Below are positions 1 through 8,607 of a stretch of 64,000 nucleotides of DNA, in pieces (positions within the stretch are counted from its first letter, which is position 1; the number at the start of each line of letters is the position of its first letter). The notes below the pieces were generated by a model. The model saw only the letters and a list, made by a program, of their open reading frames with translations. It made no database searches and was not told where the DNA came from. The position numbers were made by a program, and so were the translations under genes. Source of the stretch: Marinomonas shanghaiensis (GTDB taxonomy: Bacteria; Pseudomonadota; Gammaproteobacteria; Pseudomonadales; Marinomonadaceae); the NCBI RefSeq assembly GCF_003259175.1, contig NZ_QGOK01000006.1, positions 169,320 through 233,319 on the forward strand, given 5' to 3'.

Positions 1-614
1 AGCATTCTATTCTCTCGGAGGAGTCGTCTCCTCATATGGACTTGAATGCCATTGCTGAAGAGGTACCTGTGTGGGTGATTGATCCCATTGATGGTACGGT
101 GAATTTTGCGCATGGGCATCATCATGTGGCTGTTTCCATTGGTCTTTATGTGGGTAATGAACGTATTTTGGGTGTCGTCAATGCGCCATTTTTAGAGGAA
201 TGTTTTTGGGCTTTAAAAGGCTCGGGGGCTTTTTGTAATGGACAGTCTTTGTCGGTTTCAGGTGGACAGCAATTACGCAAGGCGTTAGTGGCCACAGGGT
301 TTCCTTATCAAAAAACAGCCTTGCTTCCGATTATTGAGCGCGTATCACGCATTCTGCACCATTGTCAGGATGTTCGACGCAATGGTTCGGCTGCACTGGA
401 TTTGTGTTGGGTTGCGGCAGGGCGCTTGGATGCTTACTTTGAAAGTGTGAAGCCTTGGGATATGGCGGCGGGTGTCTTGATAGCAGAAGAGGCTGGGGCC
501 ACTGTGGGGCATTATTTGCCAGCAACCTCGGCTTGGCCAGAGGTGGTTAACGGTGAGGGGTTGATGGTATCGACGCCTGATTTGTTTGAAGAGCTTCTCA
601 TTTTGATAGGTTGA
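1..614 (+). CDS. Inositol monophosphatase family protein, 5' end outside the window
   Basis: This is the C-terminal part of a Mg2+-dependent sugar-phosphate phosphatase (IMPase/SuhB/CysQ superfamily). The open frame is already running at base 3. The residues before the first internal ATG (base 36) read HSILSEESS, the family's first metal-binding motif, so that ATG is not the true start. Next come the DPIDGT metal-binding motif (coded near base 83) and a WDMAAG motif near base 457 that closes the active site. The family hydrolyses phosphate monoesters such as inositol-1-phosphate; the exact substrate cannot be read here. The gene ends in a TGA and is followed by about 125 bp without a clear terminator. 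The family call is secure, the paralogue is not. Confidence 0.88.
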   Translation, partial: HSILSEESSPHMDLNAIAEEVPVWVIDPIDGTVNFAHGHHHVAVSIGLYVGNERILGVVNAPFLEECFWALKGSGAFCNGQSLSVSGGQQLRKALVATGFPYQKTALLPIIERVSRILHHCQDVRRNGSAALDLCWVAAGRLDAYFESVKPWDMAAGVLIAEEAGATVGHYLPATSAWPEVVNGEGLMVSTPDLFEELLILIG

Positions 615-739
615 GAAAAGTGAGCCAAGAGGTTGGCTGATTATGCTTACGGGGACGCGATGACAATAGTCAGAAATATGCCCTCATGTTGTGATGGTTT
701 TGACTTTTGTTTGATTACTATTTATTGATTGGATTGATT

Positions 740-1198
740 ATGTCTTTTACTGCTTTTTTGATTATGTTGTTGTGTGCATTGGTTGTCATTGTGGCTTCAC
801 TTTGGTTTATTCGACATCAGCTGCAATTAAATAAAATTCGCGAGGAGAAGGTAAAGGCAGGGGAAGCTCGTTTCCTAGAAGAACGTCAAAAGAGAATCGA
901 CAGCATTAGGGTGTTGCTCAGTGTGGCTGGCACGGATGAGGTGAATTGGATTGAAGCCAGTATTCGGATAAAACATTTATTGGACCAGTTAAGTGAGGAT
1001 TTATCGGAACACGAGGCTATTTCCGCTTTTTATATTGTGGCTGAAAAAACGCAGCATATTCCAACTCACGAGCAATGGGGTAACTTGCCTAAATCTGCGA
1101 AGATGAAATTCCGACTTGAAATGGACGGATATGAAACTGAATACGCCGAGCATTTGTTGCGAGCGAAAACATCCCTCATGGCTTATGATTTCAAATAA
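740..1198 (+). CDS. DUF2489-like membrane-anchored protein
   Basis: A 152-residue protein with one N-terminal membrane segment (about residues 3-27, rich in Leu/Val/Ile), then a basic stretch and a soluble, mostly helical domain of about 115 residues. It resembles the DUF2489 family, for which no function is established. I chose the ATG at 740, with a GGA a few bases upstream; the frame extends to a TTG at 707, which would only add residues before the membrane segment. The positive residues after the segment suggest a cytoplasmic C-terminal domain. Its stop overlaps the start of the next gene (TAATG), so the two are probably co-translated. Confidence 0.7.
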   Translation: MSFTAFLIMLLCALVVIVASLWFIRHQLQLNKIREEKVKAGEARFLEERQKRIDSIRVLLSVAGTDEVNWIEASIRIKHLLDQLSEDLSEHEAISAFYIVAEKTQHIPTHEQWGNLPKSAKMKFRLEMDGYETEYAEHLLRAKTSLMAYDFK

Positions 1199-1569
1199 TG
1201 TGGGTTCAGCTACTGTTTTCAATCGTTTTCTTGTTTTTGTTGCTGCTTGTATTAGTGTTGTTTTTTATTCGTCATCAATCGAAAGTACCTTATTATAGAT
1301 TAACTCATGAGCAGTGCCTGGCTTTGCTTAAAAGAGCAATACAAGGTACTTTGCCTGAATATGAGTGGCACGCTTTTATTGGCATGACGGTCAGAGACGA
1401 TGATGCGCTTGATGAGCTAAGAGAGCAGTGTTTGTTGATCGATGAGTTTGGAATAAAAGGAACACAACTGATAAATGGTCAGCGTTGTGTGTCTTTTAAC
1501 AAACGAGGGTTGTCGCAGCTGGAGTTGTTATTGGATGAGTGGCAGCATAAGGCACACTATTTAGTATGA
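1198..1569 (+). CDS. Small membrane-anchored protein of unknown function
   Basis: I do not recognise this 123-residue protein. It has a very hydrophobic N-terminal segment (about residues 3-23, mostly Leu, Val and Phe), an Arg-His-Gln-Ser-Lys patch, and a soluble domain of about 95 residues with no motif I can name. The architecture mirrors the preceding gene: one anchor, then FIRHQ in both proteins, then a small cytoplasmic domain. The ATG start overlaps the upstream stop by one base, which points to translational coupling and a shared role. No partner can be named from the sequence. Confidence 0.6.
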   Translation: MWVQLLFSIVFLFLLLLVLVLFFIRHQSKVPYYRLTHEQCLALLKRAIQGTLPEYEWHAFIGMTVRDDDALDELREQCLLIDEFGIKGTQLINGQRCVSFNKRGLSQLELLLDEWQHKAHYLV

Positions 1570-1637
1570 GGTCCTTGGCACGGTTGTCGTGAAAAAGGGT
1601 TTAATTTCAAAAATGGAAGAGCATAAGGTTAAGCATT

Positions 1638-2468
1638 ATGAATGAATTAGAGGCGTTATTTGAACAGGGATCTGAGTGGATGCCTTGGTTGGTAGATACG
1701 GCAATTAATCTATCAATTGGTCTTGTGGTGTTTTTTGTGGGCAAATTTGTGGCCGCTAAAGTGTCTCATTGGTGTGAGAATCGTTTGCTTAAAGCCTCTG
1801 TTGACCAGGCTGTGGCGGGGTTTGCATCAAGCATTTTATACGCCTTAATGTTCGCAGGTGTGGCTCTGATGGCGTTGGGGCAAATTGGCGTTGAAACCAC
1901 CTCTTTTATTGCCATTCTTGGTGCGGCCGGTTTAGCGGTTGGCTTGGCTTTACAAGGCTCTTTGTCTAACTTTGCTTCAGGTGTGCTCATTATTTTATTG
2001 CGTCCGTTCCGTTCCGGTGATTTTATTGATGCTGGCGGTCAAATGGGAACAGTAAATCGTATAGAGTTGTTTCATACTTACCTTAAAACACCCGATAATC
2101 GCGTTATTATTATGCCTAATTCGTCGATCATGGATGGTTCAATTGTAAACTTTTCACGGGAAGCGACTCGTCGTCTCGATCTTGTTATTGGCATCAGTTA
2201 CGACGCTGATATCCGTTTAGCAAAGCAGATTATGGAAGACATCGTTAATGCCGACGAGCGTATCCTGAAAGATCCTAAATGCTTGATCGCCGTGTCTGAG
2301 TTGGCCGATAGTTCAGTGAACTTTTTCCTTCGCCCTTGGGTCGCTTCCGGGGATTATTGGGCTGTTCGAGCGGACCTGCTGGAGAAAATCAAATATACTT
2401 TTGATGAGCGTGGTGTTGGCATTCCATACCCACAAATGGATGTTCATGTTCATAAGCAAGAATCTTAA
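1638..2468 (+). CDS. mscS: Small-conductance mechanosensitive channel MscS
   Basis: A 276-residue inner-membrane channel that opens under membrane tension and releases solutes during hypo-osmotic shock. Its length is close to the E. coli protein (286). Three N-terminal membrane helices are visible (about residues 18-40, 60-85 and 90-125). The third is the glycine/alanine-rich pore helix GAAGLAVGLALQGSLSNFASG. The beta domain follows, with the conserved PNSSIMDGSIVNFS stretch, then the C-terminal alpha/beta domain. The gene is preceded by a short purine-rich site and followed by an intrinsic terminator, so it is probably transcribed separately from greB. Confidence 0.95.
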   Translation: MNELEALFEQGSEWMPWLVDTAINLSIGLVVFFVGKFVAAKVSHWCENRLLKASVDQAVAGFASSILYALMFAGVALMALGQIGVETTSFIAILGAAGLAVGLALQGSLSNFASGVLIILLRPFRSGDFIDAGGQMGTVNRIELFHTYLKTPDNRVIIMPNSSIMDGSIVNFSREATRRLDLVIGISYDADIRLAKQIMEDIVNADERILKDPKCLIAVSELADSSVNFFLRPWVASGDYWAVRADLLEKIKYTFDERGVGIPYPQMDVHVHKQES

Positions 2469-2507
2469 GTTTTTATAGCGTTACTTTCTGAGCGCTATAA
2501 CGTACGC

Positions 2508-2540
2508 AATGCCGCCAAGTAACCGCTGGCGGCATTTTTG
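2508..2540 (+). terminator. Intrinsic terminator after mscS
   Basis: A perfect 10-bp stem, AATGCCGCCA (2508-2517) with TGGCGGCATT (2527-2536), has a 9-base loop and ends in a run of T. A second, weaker inverted repeat (TATAGCG at 2474-2480 with CGCTATA at 2493-2499) lies just upstream. Confidence 0.85.
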
Positions 2541-2581
2541 TTTCTACTGCTGTTTTTTATTAATTAATAAGGCTGCAAATA

Positions 2582-3091
2582 ATGAGTCGATATCGTCCCC
2601 CTTCACCGCCAAAATCCGCTTATATTACTCAAGAAGGAGCTCAGGCTCTGCTTGCTGAACTGAAATATTTATGGAAAGAAAAGCGTCCTGCTGTGACTGA
2701 AACGGTTCGCGAAGCGGCCGCACAAGGTGATCGTTCTGAAAATGCGGAATACATCTATGGCAAAAAGCAGCTGCGTGAAATTGATCGTAGGGTACGTTAT
2801 CTTGAAAAGCGTTTAGACGTTTGTACGGTTGTGGATCGTTTTCCTAGCGATCAGGAACGTGTGTTTTTTGGTGCTTGGGTGACACTGGAAGATGAAGCGG
2901 GAAACATGAAAGAGTATCGAATTGTAGGACCAGATGAGCTGGACCATAACCCAAACTATATTAGTATTGATTCTCCGGTGGCTAGAGCTTTGCTTAAAAA
3001 ACAAGAAGGGGATGAAGTGGTTATTCGTCTTGCCGGTGGAGAGAAAACCTATCTTATTGATACTGTTGAGTATCGACAAGTAACCGCATGA
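2582..3091 (+). CDS. greB: Transcription elongation factor GreB
   Basis: A 169-residue transcript-cleavage factor. It inserts its N-terminal coiled coil into the RNA polymerase secondary channel and rescues backtracked complexes. The coiled coil spans about residues 15-80 and carries the acidic tip: QGDRSENAEYIYGKKQLREIDRRVRYLEKRL. The C-terminal FKBP-like domain includes the conserved DEAGNMKEYRIVGPDE region and the SPVARALL segment. The YIYGKKQLREIDRR wording is typical of GreB rather than GreA. The stop overlaps the next start by 4 bases (ATGA). Confidence 0.95.
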   Translation: MSRYRPPSPPKSAYITQEGAQALLAELKYLWKEKRPAVTETVREAAAQGDRSENAEYIYGKKQLREIDRRVRYLEKRLDVCTVVDRFPSDQERVFFGAWVTLEDEAGNMKEYRIVGPDELDHNPNYISIDSPVARALLKKQEGDEVVIRLAGGEKTYLIDTVEYRQVTA

Positions 3092-3951
3092 CTATTTATT
3101 ACGGCATGGCGCAGTGGCAACATCCAGCTTGGGTGAATTGGCTTTATCCCGCTTCTTTACCGACAGGGGAGAGAATTGGCCGATATTCTCAAGTGTTTTC
3201 AACGGTTGAAGTAGGCAGCACTTTTTATACTAAAGTCGATGATGCTCAGTTATTGCGTTGGTATGAGTCTGTTGCGGATGACTTTACATTTAGCTTCAAA
3301 GCGCCTCAAACGGTGACTCATCGATTGTTAGAGCGTCCTTGGCGCGATGTGCAACAAGATTGGCTTGATTTTATGCGCTCTTTACAGCCTTTGCAGAGTA
3401 AGCTTGGGCCCACTATGCTGCAGTTTCCAGCGGTATGTGATGAGCGCGCGTTAGACACTATTTTGGCGTTGTGTGATATGTGGAGCTTGCCTACGCCCTT
3501 GTCTGTAGAGGTGCGTAATCTTGCTTATTTTGATAAAAGCCAAACGGAGCCGCGTTTTTTAGCCAGCTTGTCCAATCGTCATGTAAATCGTGTGGTGATG
3601 GACTCGAGGCCAATTTTTTCAACGCCGGCGTATTGTGAAAGTCTGGTTGATGCGCAGAAGAAAAAGCCAAGAGTGCCTTGTCATCCTATCGCTACGGCAA
3701 ATCATCCTGTCGTACGCTTTATTGGTCATCCGGATTTACCGCGAAATAATGTTTGGCTAGATCAGTGGGCGGTTAAGTTGTCACAATGGGTATCTGCTGG
3801 GTTGACGCCCAGTGTGTTTGTGCATTCTTCGGATAATATTGCGGCGCCTACTCTGGCGGCACAATTAGACGCAAAGGTTCGTGCGTTAGTGCCTGGTTAT
3901 CAAGGGGGCTTGGTTTTGCCACAAAGTCAGGAGCAAGCGAGTCTTTGGTAG
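3088..3951 (+). CDS. DUF72 (YecE-like) family protein
   Basis: A 287-residue member of the DUF72/YecE family, a TIM-barrel fold whose biochemical role is not established. Family features are visible: the start YYGMAQWQHPAWVNWLYP, the EVGSTFYTKVD segment (about residues 40-50), the FSFKAPQTVTH strand, and LGPTMLQFPAV. The ATG overlaps the greB stop by 4 bases, so translation is likely coupled to greB. Function should not be inferred from greB, because coupling may reflect expression only. Confidence 0.85.
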   Translation: MTIYYGMAQWQHPAWVNWLYPASLPTGERIGRYSQVFSTVEVGSTFYTKVDDAQLLRWYESVADDFTFSFKAPQTVTHRLLERPWRDVQQDWLDFMRSLQPLQSKLGPTMLQFPAVCDERALDTILALCDMWSLPTPLSVEVRNLAYFDKSQTEPRFLASLSNRHVNRVVMDSRPIFSTPAYCESLVDAQKKKPRVPCHPIATANHPVVRFIGHPDLPRNNVWLDQWAVKLSQWVSAGLTPSVFVHSSDNIAAPTLAAQLDAKVRALVPGYQGGLVLPQSQEQASLW

Positions 3952-3984
3952 TATTTTTGATCATCATGGAGTAAGTAGCAGTAT

Positions 3985-4287
3985 GTGTTGGTATTTTATG
4001 TGCCTGAATCTCATTTAGAGCTCGTTAAGCAGGCCGTCTTTTTGGCTGGCGCTGGTTCAATGGGGGACTATGATTCTTGTTGCTGGCAAGTGAAGGGGCG
4101 AGGTCAGTTTAGGCCGCTTAAAGGTGCAACGCCTTTTCTTGGAAAGATAAACGAAATGGAGTGTGTTGAAGAATATCGTGTGGAAATGGTATTGAAAGAG
4201 GACGTCAAGGCGAATGTGCAAAACGCTTTATTGTCTGCACATCCTTATGAAGAAGTGGCTTATCATTTTATTTCGACACAGTATTGA
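3985..4287 (+). CDS. NIF3-like/YqfO C-terminal-type small protein
   Basis: A 100-residue protein matching the stand-alone form of the extra domain found inside bacterial NIF3/YqfO proteins, related to the CutA/PII fold. The start FYVPESHLELVKQAVFLAGAGSMGDYDSCCWQ and the end SAHPYEEVAYHFI are diagnostic. No enzymatic function is established. No in-frame ATG is available because a TAG lies just upstream, so the start is GTG at 3985 (or TTG at 3988). The nearest GGAG is rather far (about 13 bases). The 3' end overlaps the convergent Nudix gene by 20 bp. Confidence 0.78.
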   Translation: MLVFYVPESHLELVKQAVFLAGAGSMGDYDSCCWQVKGRGQFRPLKGATPFLGKINEMECVEEYRVEMVLKEDVKANVQNALLSAHPYEEVAYHFISTQY

Positions 4288-4813
4288 AATGAATACTGTC
4301 TTCGTGAAAACCATAATGACCGCTTTTATGGTCTTCTATGAAAAATTCAAGCGTTTTACTAACGCTGCTAAAAGCTAGCTCATCCCACGGTATATCATGT
4401 AGTTCAAACAATGCCACCTCAGAGCTTTCTTCCGTGACGTGGAAATCGGCTTTCTCTAACTCTGCGATATAAAAAAGATGAACCTGATTGATTCTTGGAA
4501 TGCTAATCATGCTAAACGCTTGTTTGCATATGGCTTTTGAGCCGCTTTCTTCCAGTGTTTCTCGCAGCGCACCTTCACTGGTGGTCTCTTGGTTTTCCAT
4601 AAAACCAGCAGGCAGTGTCCAAAAACCTAGGCGTGGCTCAATGTTTCTTCGGCACAATAAAACCTTGCCCTGATAGAGGGGGATCGTGCCGGTAATGAGC
4701 CTTGGGTTATCGTAGTCGATATACTCGCAACTTGGGCATACCGCACGTAGCCTATTGTCCCCAGTAGGGATGGTCATATTTACAGCGTGACCGCATTGCG
4801 GGCAGTATCTCAT
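4268..4813 (-). CDS. Nudix hydrolase with N-terminal zinc ribbon
   Basis: A 181-residue pyrophosphohydrolase. An N-terminal zinc ribbon is formed by Cys4, Cys7, Cys26 and Cys29. The Nudix box spans about residues 70-92 (G-x5-E-x7-REtlEEsG). The layout recalls NudC-type NADH pyrophosphatases, but the protein is shorter and lacks a NudC-style C-terminus, so the substrate is open. It starts 10 bp after the stop of the CNNM/CorC gene and is probably in one operon with it and ypjD. Its end overlaps the convergent NIF3-like gene. Confidence 0.88.
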   Translation of the reverse strand: MRYCPQCGHAVNMTIPTGDNRLRAVCPSCEYIDYDNPRLITGTIPLYQGKVLLCRRNIEPRLGFWTLPAGFMENQETTSEGALRETLEESGSKAICKQAFSMISIPRINQVHLFYIAELEKADFHVTEESSEVALFELHDIPWDELAFSSVSKTLEFFIEDHKSGHYGFHEDSIHFNTVSK

Positions 4814-4823
4814 TGAACTTTCC

Positions 4824-6080
4824 TTAACGCTTTAATTGAAGTTTGGCGTATTTGACCACTTTGTCTTCGATTTCCTGGATTTCAATCATGTAATGCCCAA
4901 CCCATAAACTAATTGGGTGCTCTGGAATGAACTCCAAGGTCTCAATGATTAGACCATTTAACGTTTTTGGACCATTGGTGGGCAAATGCCAATTAAGAGT
5001 TTTGTTGATTTCTCGAATATGGGTTGAACCCTCTATTCTGAAAGAGCCATCATCGAGAGTCTGTATCTCTTCTTCTTCGTCCTGAGTCGGTGGCGTAAAC
5101 TCTCCCACAATTTCTTCAAGCACGTCTTCTAGGGCGGCAATACCTTGCACATCTCCATATTCATCCACCACGATGCCCATTTGTTGGTGATCTTTCTGAA
5201 AATTGAGCAATACCGTGTTCAATGACGTACTTTCTGGGATGAAATAAGGCTCAACTGTTGCTTTTAATAAAGCGGCTTTAGAGGGGGTTGGATCACGCAG
5301 AAACATGGCTGCATGTCGTGCGTGCAGTATGCCGATGATTTTGTTTATTTCACCATTGTAGACAGGCATACGGGTGTGTCTGCTCTGACAAATTTGTTCG
5401 ATAATTTCTTCTATCGTGTCTTCAAGGTCTATGCCGACGACTTCGTTTTTAGGAATCATGATGTCTTCAACAGACACTTTTTCTAGATCTAAAATAGACA
5501 AAAGCATTTCTTGGTGAGCAGCGGGTATTAAGCCGCTTGCCTCGTTTACGACGGTTCTTAATTCTTCAGAGTCTAACGTGTCATGGTTTTTTTGAGAGGC
5601 ATTGACACCAATCATCCGTAAAAGACCGTTAGATAGCGTATTTACAACAAAGACAAGTGGATACAGTGCCTTTAATAAAACAGACAGTACCCATGAAGCG
5701 GGAAACGCAATCTTTTCAGGGTGTATGGCGGCCAGGGTTTTGGGTGTGACCTCTGCAAAAATCAAGATCACCATGGTGAGTGCGCCTGTTGCTATGGCGA
5801 CACCCGCATCTCCCCAAAGGCGAACAGCAATAATGGTGGCGATGGCGGAAGACAAGATGTTTACAAAGTTATTGCCAATTAATATAACGCCAATGAGTCT
5901 ATCCGGACGTTCTAGCAAGGAGCTTACTTTCATTGCCGAGCGATTCTTACTCTTCACAAGATGCTTCAGTCGATATTTGTTTAACGACAGCATCCCTGTT
6001 TCAGAGCTTGAAAAGAAAGCGGACAGTATGATTAGACAGAAAAGTGTTCCACCAAGAACACTTAAGGGGATATCGTTCAA
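4824..6080 (-). CDS. CNNM/CorC (HlyC/CorC, YfjD-type) transporter
   Basis: A 418-residue membrane protein of the CNNM/CorB family, linked to Mg2+ or Co2+ transport and resistance. The N-terminal DUF21 domain has about four hydrophobic segments (residues 8-28, 58-85, 92-112 and 128-150) and the conserved SSSETGMLSLNKYRL and EVTPKTLAA motifs. Two CBS repeats follow (about 200-320), including the DVQGIAALEDVLEEIVGE signature. A C-terminal CorC/HlyC domain completes it (about 340-415). It lies 82 bp downstream of ypjD and 10 bp upstream of the Nudix gene, all leftward. The same ypjD/CNNM pair beside ffh occurs in Pseudomonas. Confidence 0.92.
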   Translation of the reverse strand: MNDIPLSVLGGTLFCLIILSAFFSSSETGMLSLNKYRLKHLVKSKNRSAMKVSSLLERPDRLIGVILIGNNFVNILSSAIATIIAVRLWGDAGVAIATGALTMVILIFAEVTPKTLAAIHPEKIAFPASWVLSVLLKALYPLVFVVNTLSNGLLRMIGVNASQKNHDTLDSEELRTVVNEASGLIPAAHQEMLLSILDLEKVSVEDIMIPKNEVVGIDLEDTIEEIIEQICQSRHTRMPVYNGEINKIIGILHARHAAMFLRDPTPSKAALLKATVEPYFIPESTSLNTVLLNFQKDHQQMGIVVDEYGDVQGIAALEDVLEEIVGEFTPPTQDEEEEIQTLDDGSFRIEGSTHIREINKTLNWHLPTNGPKTLNGLIIETLEFIPEHPISLWVGHYMIEIQEIEDKVVKYAKLQLKR

Positions 6081-6162
6081 AAAGGGATCGCCTCAGTTAT
6101 GTAGATAACAGGATTATTCGTATTTAGGATCTTAGTGTCAAACGACTTTGTGCCTTTGTTTA

Positions 6163-6930
6163 TCAAGGCAATAAAATCTGCAGAACTATTTGGCTACCAA
6201 AATAGCCAAGCATCAGCAGGAAAAAGCCGCTCAAAGTGAGTTTTACCGCCAATTGACCGCGCCACCCGGCGATGTATCTTCCTAGTAATAGTCCAGCAAA
6301 CACAAACCAAGAAGCAATGGTGAAAAAAGTTTTGTGGACAAGGTGTTGAGCAAACATGTCTTCAATAAAGTAAAAGCCTGTCAAAATCGTAACCGTGAGG
6401 AAGATGAAAGCGGCCCAAATGAATTCAAACATCAAGCGCTCTAATACTTGTAGTGGTGGTACTCTCAGTAGTTGCTTTAGCTTGTGGTGCTTTAATTGAT
6501 ACTCTTGTATTGAAAGTAATATTCCCACACCGCATGCTGTGGTAAATAAGCTATAAGCGACGGATGCGATCAGGATGTGGGCACTTGTTCCCCAAGAGTT
6601 ACTGTGTAAGGGTGTTAAATTCCAAGGTTCGATGGCATTTAAGGCAATAATGACAGAGCCTAGAGGAAAAGCAGTCCCAAGTAGTAAGGACAAATCTTTG
6701 TCGCGATTGCTGAACCACAGTAAGCTGTTTCCGATTAATGCAATCAACAGCCCAATGGTTAAAAAATTAAAACCGTCTCTACTGAGCAGCAATTGGGTGA
6801 GTGAAAAAGTGTGCATTGCAATGGCAAGCGCCCCAATATACTGAGTGGAGCGATTTCTTGGACGTAAATAGTACGCTGTGCCAGCAACTAAACAAGCGAT
6901 ACAAGCAAGCCAAAGCGATAATTGAGTCAT
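6163..6930 (-). CDS. ypjD: Inner membrane protein YpjD (CcsA/cytochrome c assembly family)
   Basis: A 255-residue protein with about eight hydrophobic helices and no signal peptide, of the CcsA/CcmC-related assembly family. The conserved pattern NSWGTSAHILIASVAYSLF, followed by HKTFFTIASWFVFAGLLLGRYIAGWRG, matches the YpjD subfamily divergent from ffh in many gammaproteobacteria. The family is related to haem-handling proteins, but YpjD has no proven role in cytochrome c maturation. It is divergent from ffh, with the ffh promoter region between them. Confidence 0.85.
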   Translation of the reverse strand: MTQLSLWLACIACLVAGTAYYLRPRNRSTQYIGALAIAMHTFSLTQLLLSRDGFNFLTIGLLIALIGNSLLWFSNRDKDLSLLLGTAFPLGSVIIALNAIEPWNLTPLHSNSWGTSAHILIASVAYSLFTTACGVGILLSIQEYQLKHHKLKQLLRVPPLQVLERLMFEFIWAAFIFLTVTILTGFYFIEDMFAQHLVHKTFFTIASWFVFAGLLLGRYIAGWRGQLAVKLTLSGFFLLMLGYFGSQIVLQILLP

Positions 6931-7060
6931 GAAACTAAAGGTTCCGCAGGGTAAAGGTATAGGGTGATAATCATTTATCCGTTATAATAGAGACAATTTC
7001 ACCTTGGATAAACTGAAACCGTAGGTTTTTTCCATTTAGAGCCAAAATTTGAGGGCAAAT

Positions 7061-8425
7061 ATGTTCGACAATTTATCGAATCGCTTAACTTCCTCGCTTG
7101 ATCGTATTCGAGGTCGAGCAAAATTAACTGAAGACAACATACAAGAAGTGTTGCGCGAAGTGCGTATGGCACTGCTTGAGGCTGACGTTGCTTTGCCTGT
7201 CGTAAAAGATTTTATTGCTGCGGTTAAAGCGCGTGCGATAGGGACGGAAGTTTCAAAAAGTCTGAGTCCTGGTCAAGTCTTCCTGAAAATTGTTAAGCAG
7301 GAGCTTGAGAGTGTCATGGGGCAGGCTAATGATGGCCTTAACCTTCGGGTGGCACGTCCTGCTATTATTTTGTTGGCGGGTTTGCAAGGGGCGGGTAAAA
7401 CCACGTCTGCGGCAAAATTAGCAAAATACTTAAAAGAGCGTGAGAAAAAGTCAGTTTCGGTAGTCAGTGCGGATATCTATCGTCCAGCCGCTATCAAGCA
7501 GCTTGAAACGCTAGCGGGTGAAGTGGGTGTTGACTTCATTCCAAGTGACTTATCACAAAAGCCTATTGATATCGTTAACCATGCTATTGATTATGCCAAA
7601 AAAGCGCATAAAGATGTTTTGATTATCGATACTGCTGGTCGTCTTGCTATAGATGAAGACATGATGGCAGAAATTAAGGCCTTGCATGCGGCAGTAAACC
7701 CTATAGAAACCCTGTTCGTCGTAGATGCGATGACGGGGCAAGATGCGGCGAATACAGCCAAAGCTTTTGGTGATGTATTACCGCTTACTGGTGTGATCCT
7801 GACTAAGACTGACGGTGACGCGCGTGGTGGTGCGGCCTTATCCGTTCGTCATATCACGGGTAAACCGATCAAGTTTTTGGGTGTGGGGGAAAAAACCGAT
7901 GCGTTAGAGCCTTTCCATCCTGATCGTTTAGCGTCTCGTATCCTTGGTATGGGGGATATGCTTTCCTTAATAGAGGAAGCAGAGCAAAAAATCGATAAAG
8001 AGAAAGCAGAGAAGCTTGCTGGTAAGCTGAAAAAAGGCAAAGGCTTTGATTTAGAAGATTTCAAAGAGCAGCTTCAGCAAATGAAAAACATGGGCGGCAT
8101 GAGCTCTATGTTGGATAAACTGCCAGGTATGGGGCAGTTAGGTAATATCCAAGACAAGGTGAATGATAAGATGTTCGTTCAAATGGAGGCGCTTATTAAC
8201 TCTATGACGCCAGCCGAGCGACGCAACCCTGATGTTATTAATGGTTCTCGTAAGAAACGTATTTCAACAGGGGCAGGATTGCAAATCCAAGATTTGAATC
8301 GTTTGCTGAAGCAGCATAAGCAGATGCAAAAGATGATGAAAAAGTTTAGTGCTAAGGGCGGCATGCAAAAAATGATGCGCGGATTAGGCGGAATGATGCC
8401 TGGCGGCGGTGGTTTTCCTAAATAA
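7061..8425 (+). CDS. ffh: Signal recognition particle protein Ffh
   Basis: The SRP GTPase, 454 residues, which binds signal sequences on nascent membrane proteins and 4.5S RNA and docks with FtsY. The N domain (1-85) is followed by the G domain, with P-loop GLQGAGKTT, DTAGR and TKTDGDARGG. A methionine-rich M domain follows (about 300-454, with repeated Met-Gln-Lys-Met-Met runs and a Gly-rich tail). I chose the ATG at 7061, preceded by GAGGG; the longer frame from a TTG at 7049 adds only four residues. A TATAAT near 6982 is the probable -10 element. A terminator follows the gene. Confidence 0.97.
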   Translation: MFDNLSNRLTSSLDRIRGRAKLTEDNIQEVLREVRMALLEADVALPVVKDFIAAVKARAIGTEVSKSLSPGQVFLKIVKQELESVMGQANDGLNLRVARPAIILLAGLQGAGKTTSAAKLAKYLKEREKKSVSVVSADIYRPAAIKQLETLAGEVGVDFIPSDLSQKPIDIVNHAIDYAKKAHKDVLIIDTAGRLAIDEDMMAEIKALHAAVNPIETLFVVDAMTGQDAANTAKAFGDVLPLTGVILTKTDGDARGGAALSVRHITGKPIKFLGVGEKTDALEPFHPDRLASRILGMGDMLSLIEEAEQKIDKEKAEKLAGKLKKGKGFDLEDFKEQLQQMKNMGGMSSMLDKLPGMGQLGNIQDKVNDKMFVQMEALINSMTPAERRNPDVINGSRKKRISTGAGLQIQDLNRLLKQHKQMQKMMKKFSAKGGMQKMMRGLGGMMPGGGGFPK

Positions 8426-8484
8426 CGAGCGTTATTTGGTTGTTTTTATTGAGGGTTGTTAAAAAACTTTCAATTAAAGTGTTG

Positions 8485-8511
8485 GGGCGAGTAAATCGCC
8501 CTTTTGTTTTT
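8485..8511 (+). terminator. Intrinsic terminator after ffh
   Basis: The stem GGGCGA (8485-8490) pairs with TCGCCC (8496-8501) around a GTAAA loop and is followed by TTTTGTTTTT. It separates ffh from the ribosomal protein operon. Confidence 0.8.
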
Positions 8512-8530
8512 CTAGTTTATCGACTAGAAT
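8502..8530 (+). promoter_or_regulatory. Possible promoter of the rpsP operon
   Basis: TAGAAT at 8525-8530 fits a -10 element and is followed by a GC-rich discriminator (ATGCCGCC) typical of growth-rate-controlled genes. The -35 is poor (TTTTGT, 17-bp spacing). A 6-bp inverted repeat, TCTAGT (8511-8516) with ACTAGA (8523-8528), overlaps the -10. Confidence 0.4.
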
Positions 8531-8607
8531 ATGCCGCCTTCTTGTAGTATGAGTCAAAAATTCGACTCGGCAAGAGGTGTTTCGTTAAGCAATAAGGAAC
8601 CAATCAT

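Noticed and set aside
5602..6108. A 168-codon plus-strand frame opposite the CNNM/CorC gene
   Set aside because: It is antisense to the well-supported DUF21 membrane domain, with no start signal or recognisable domain.
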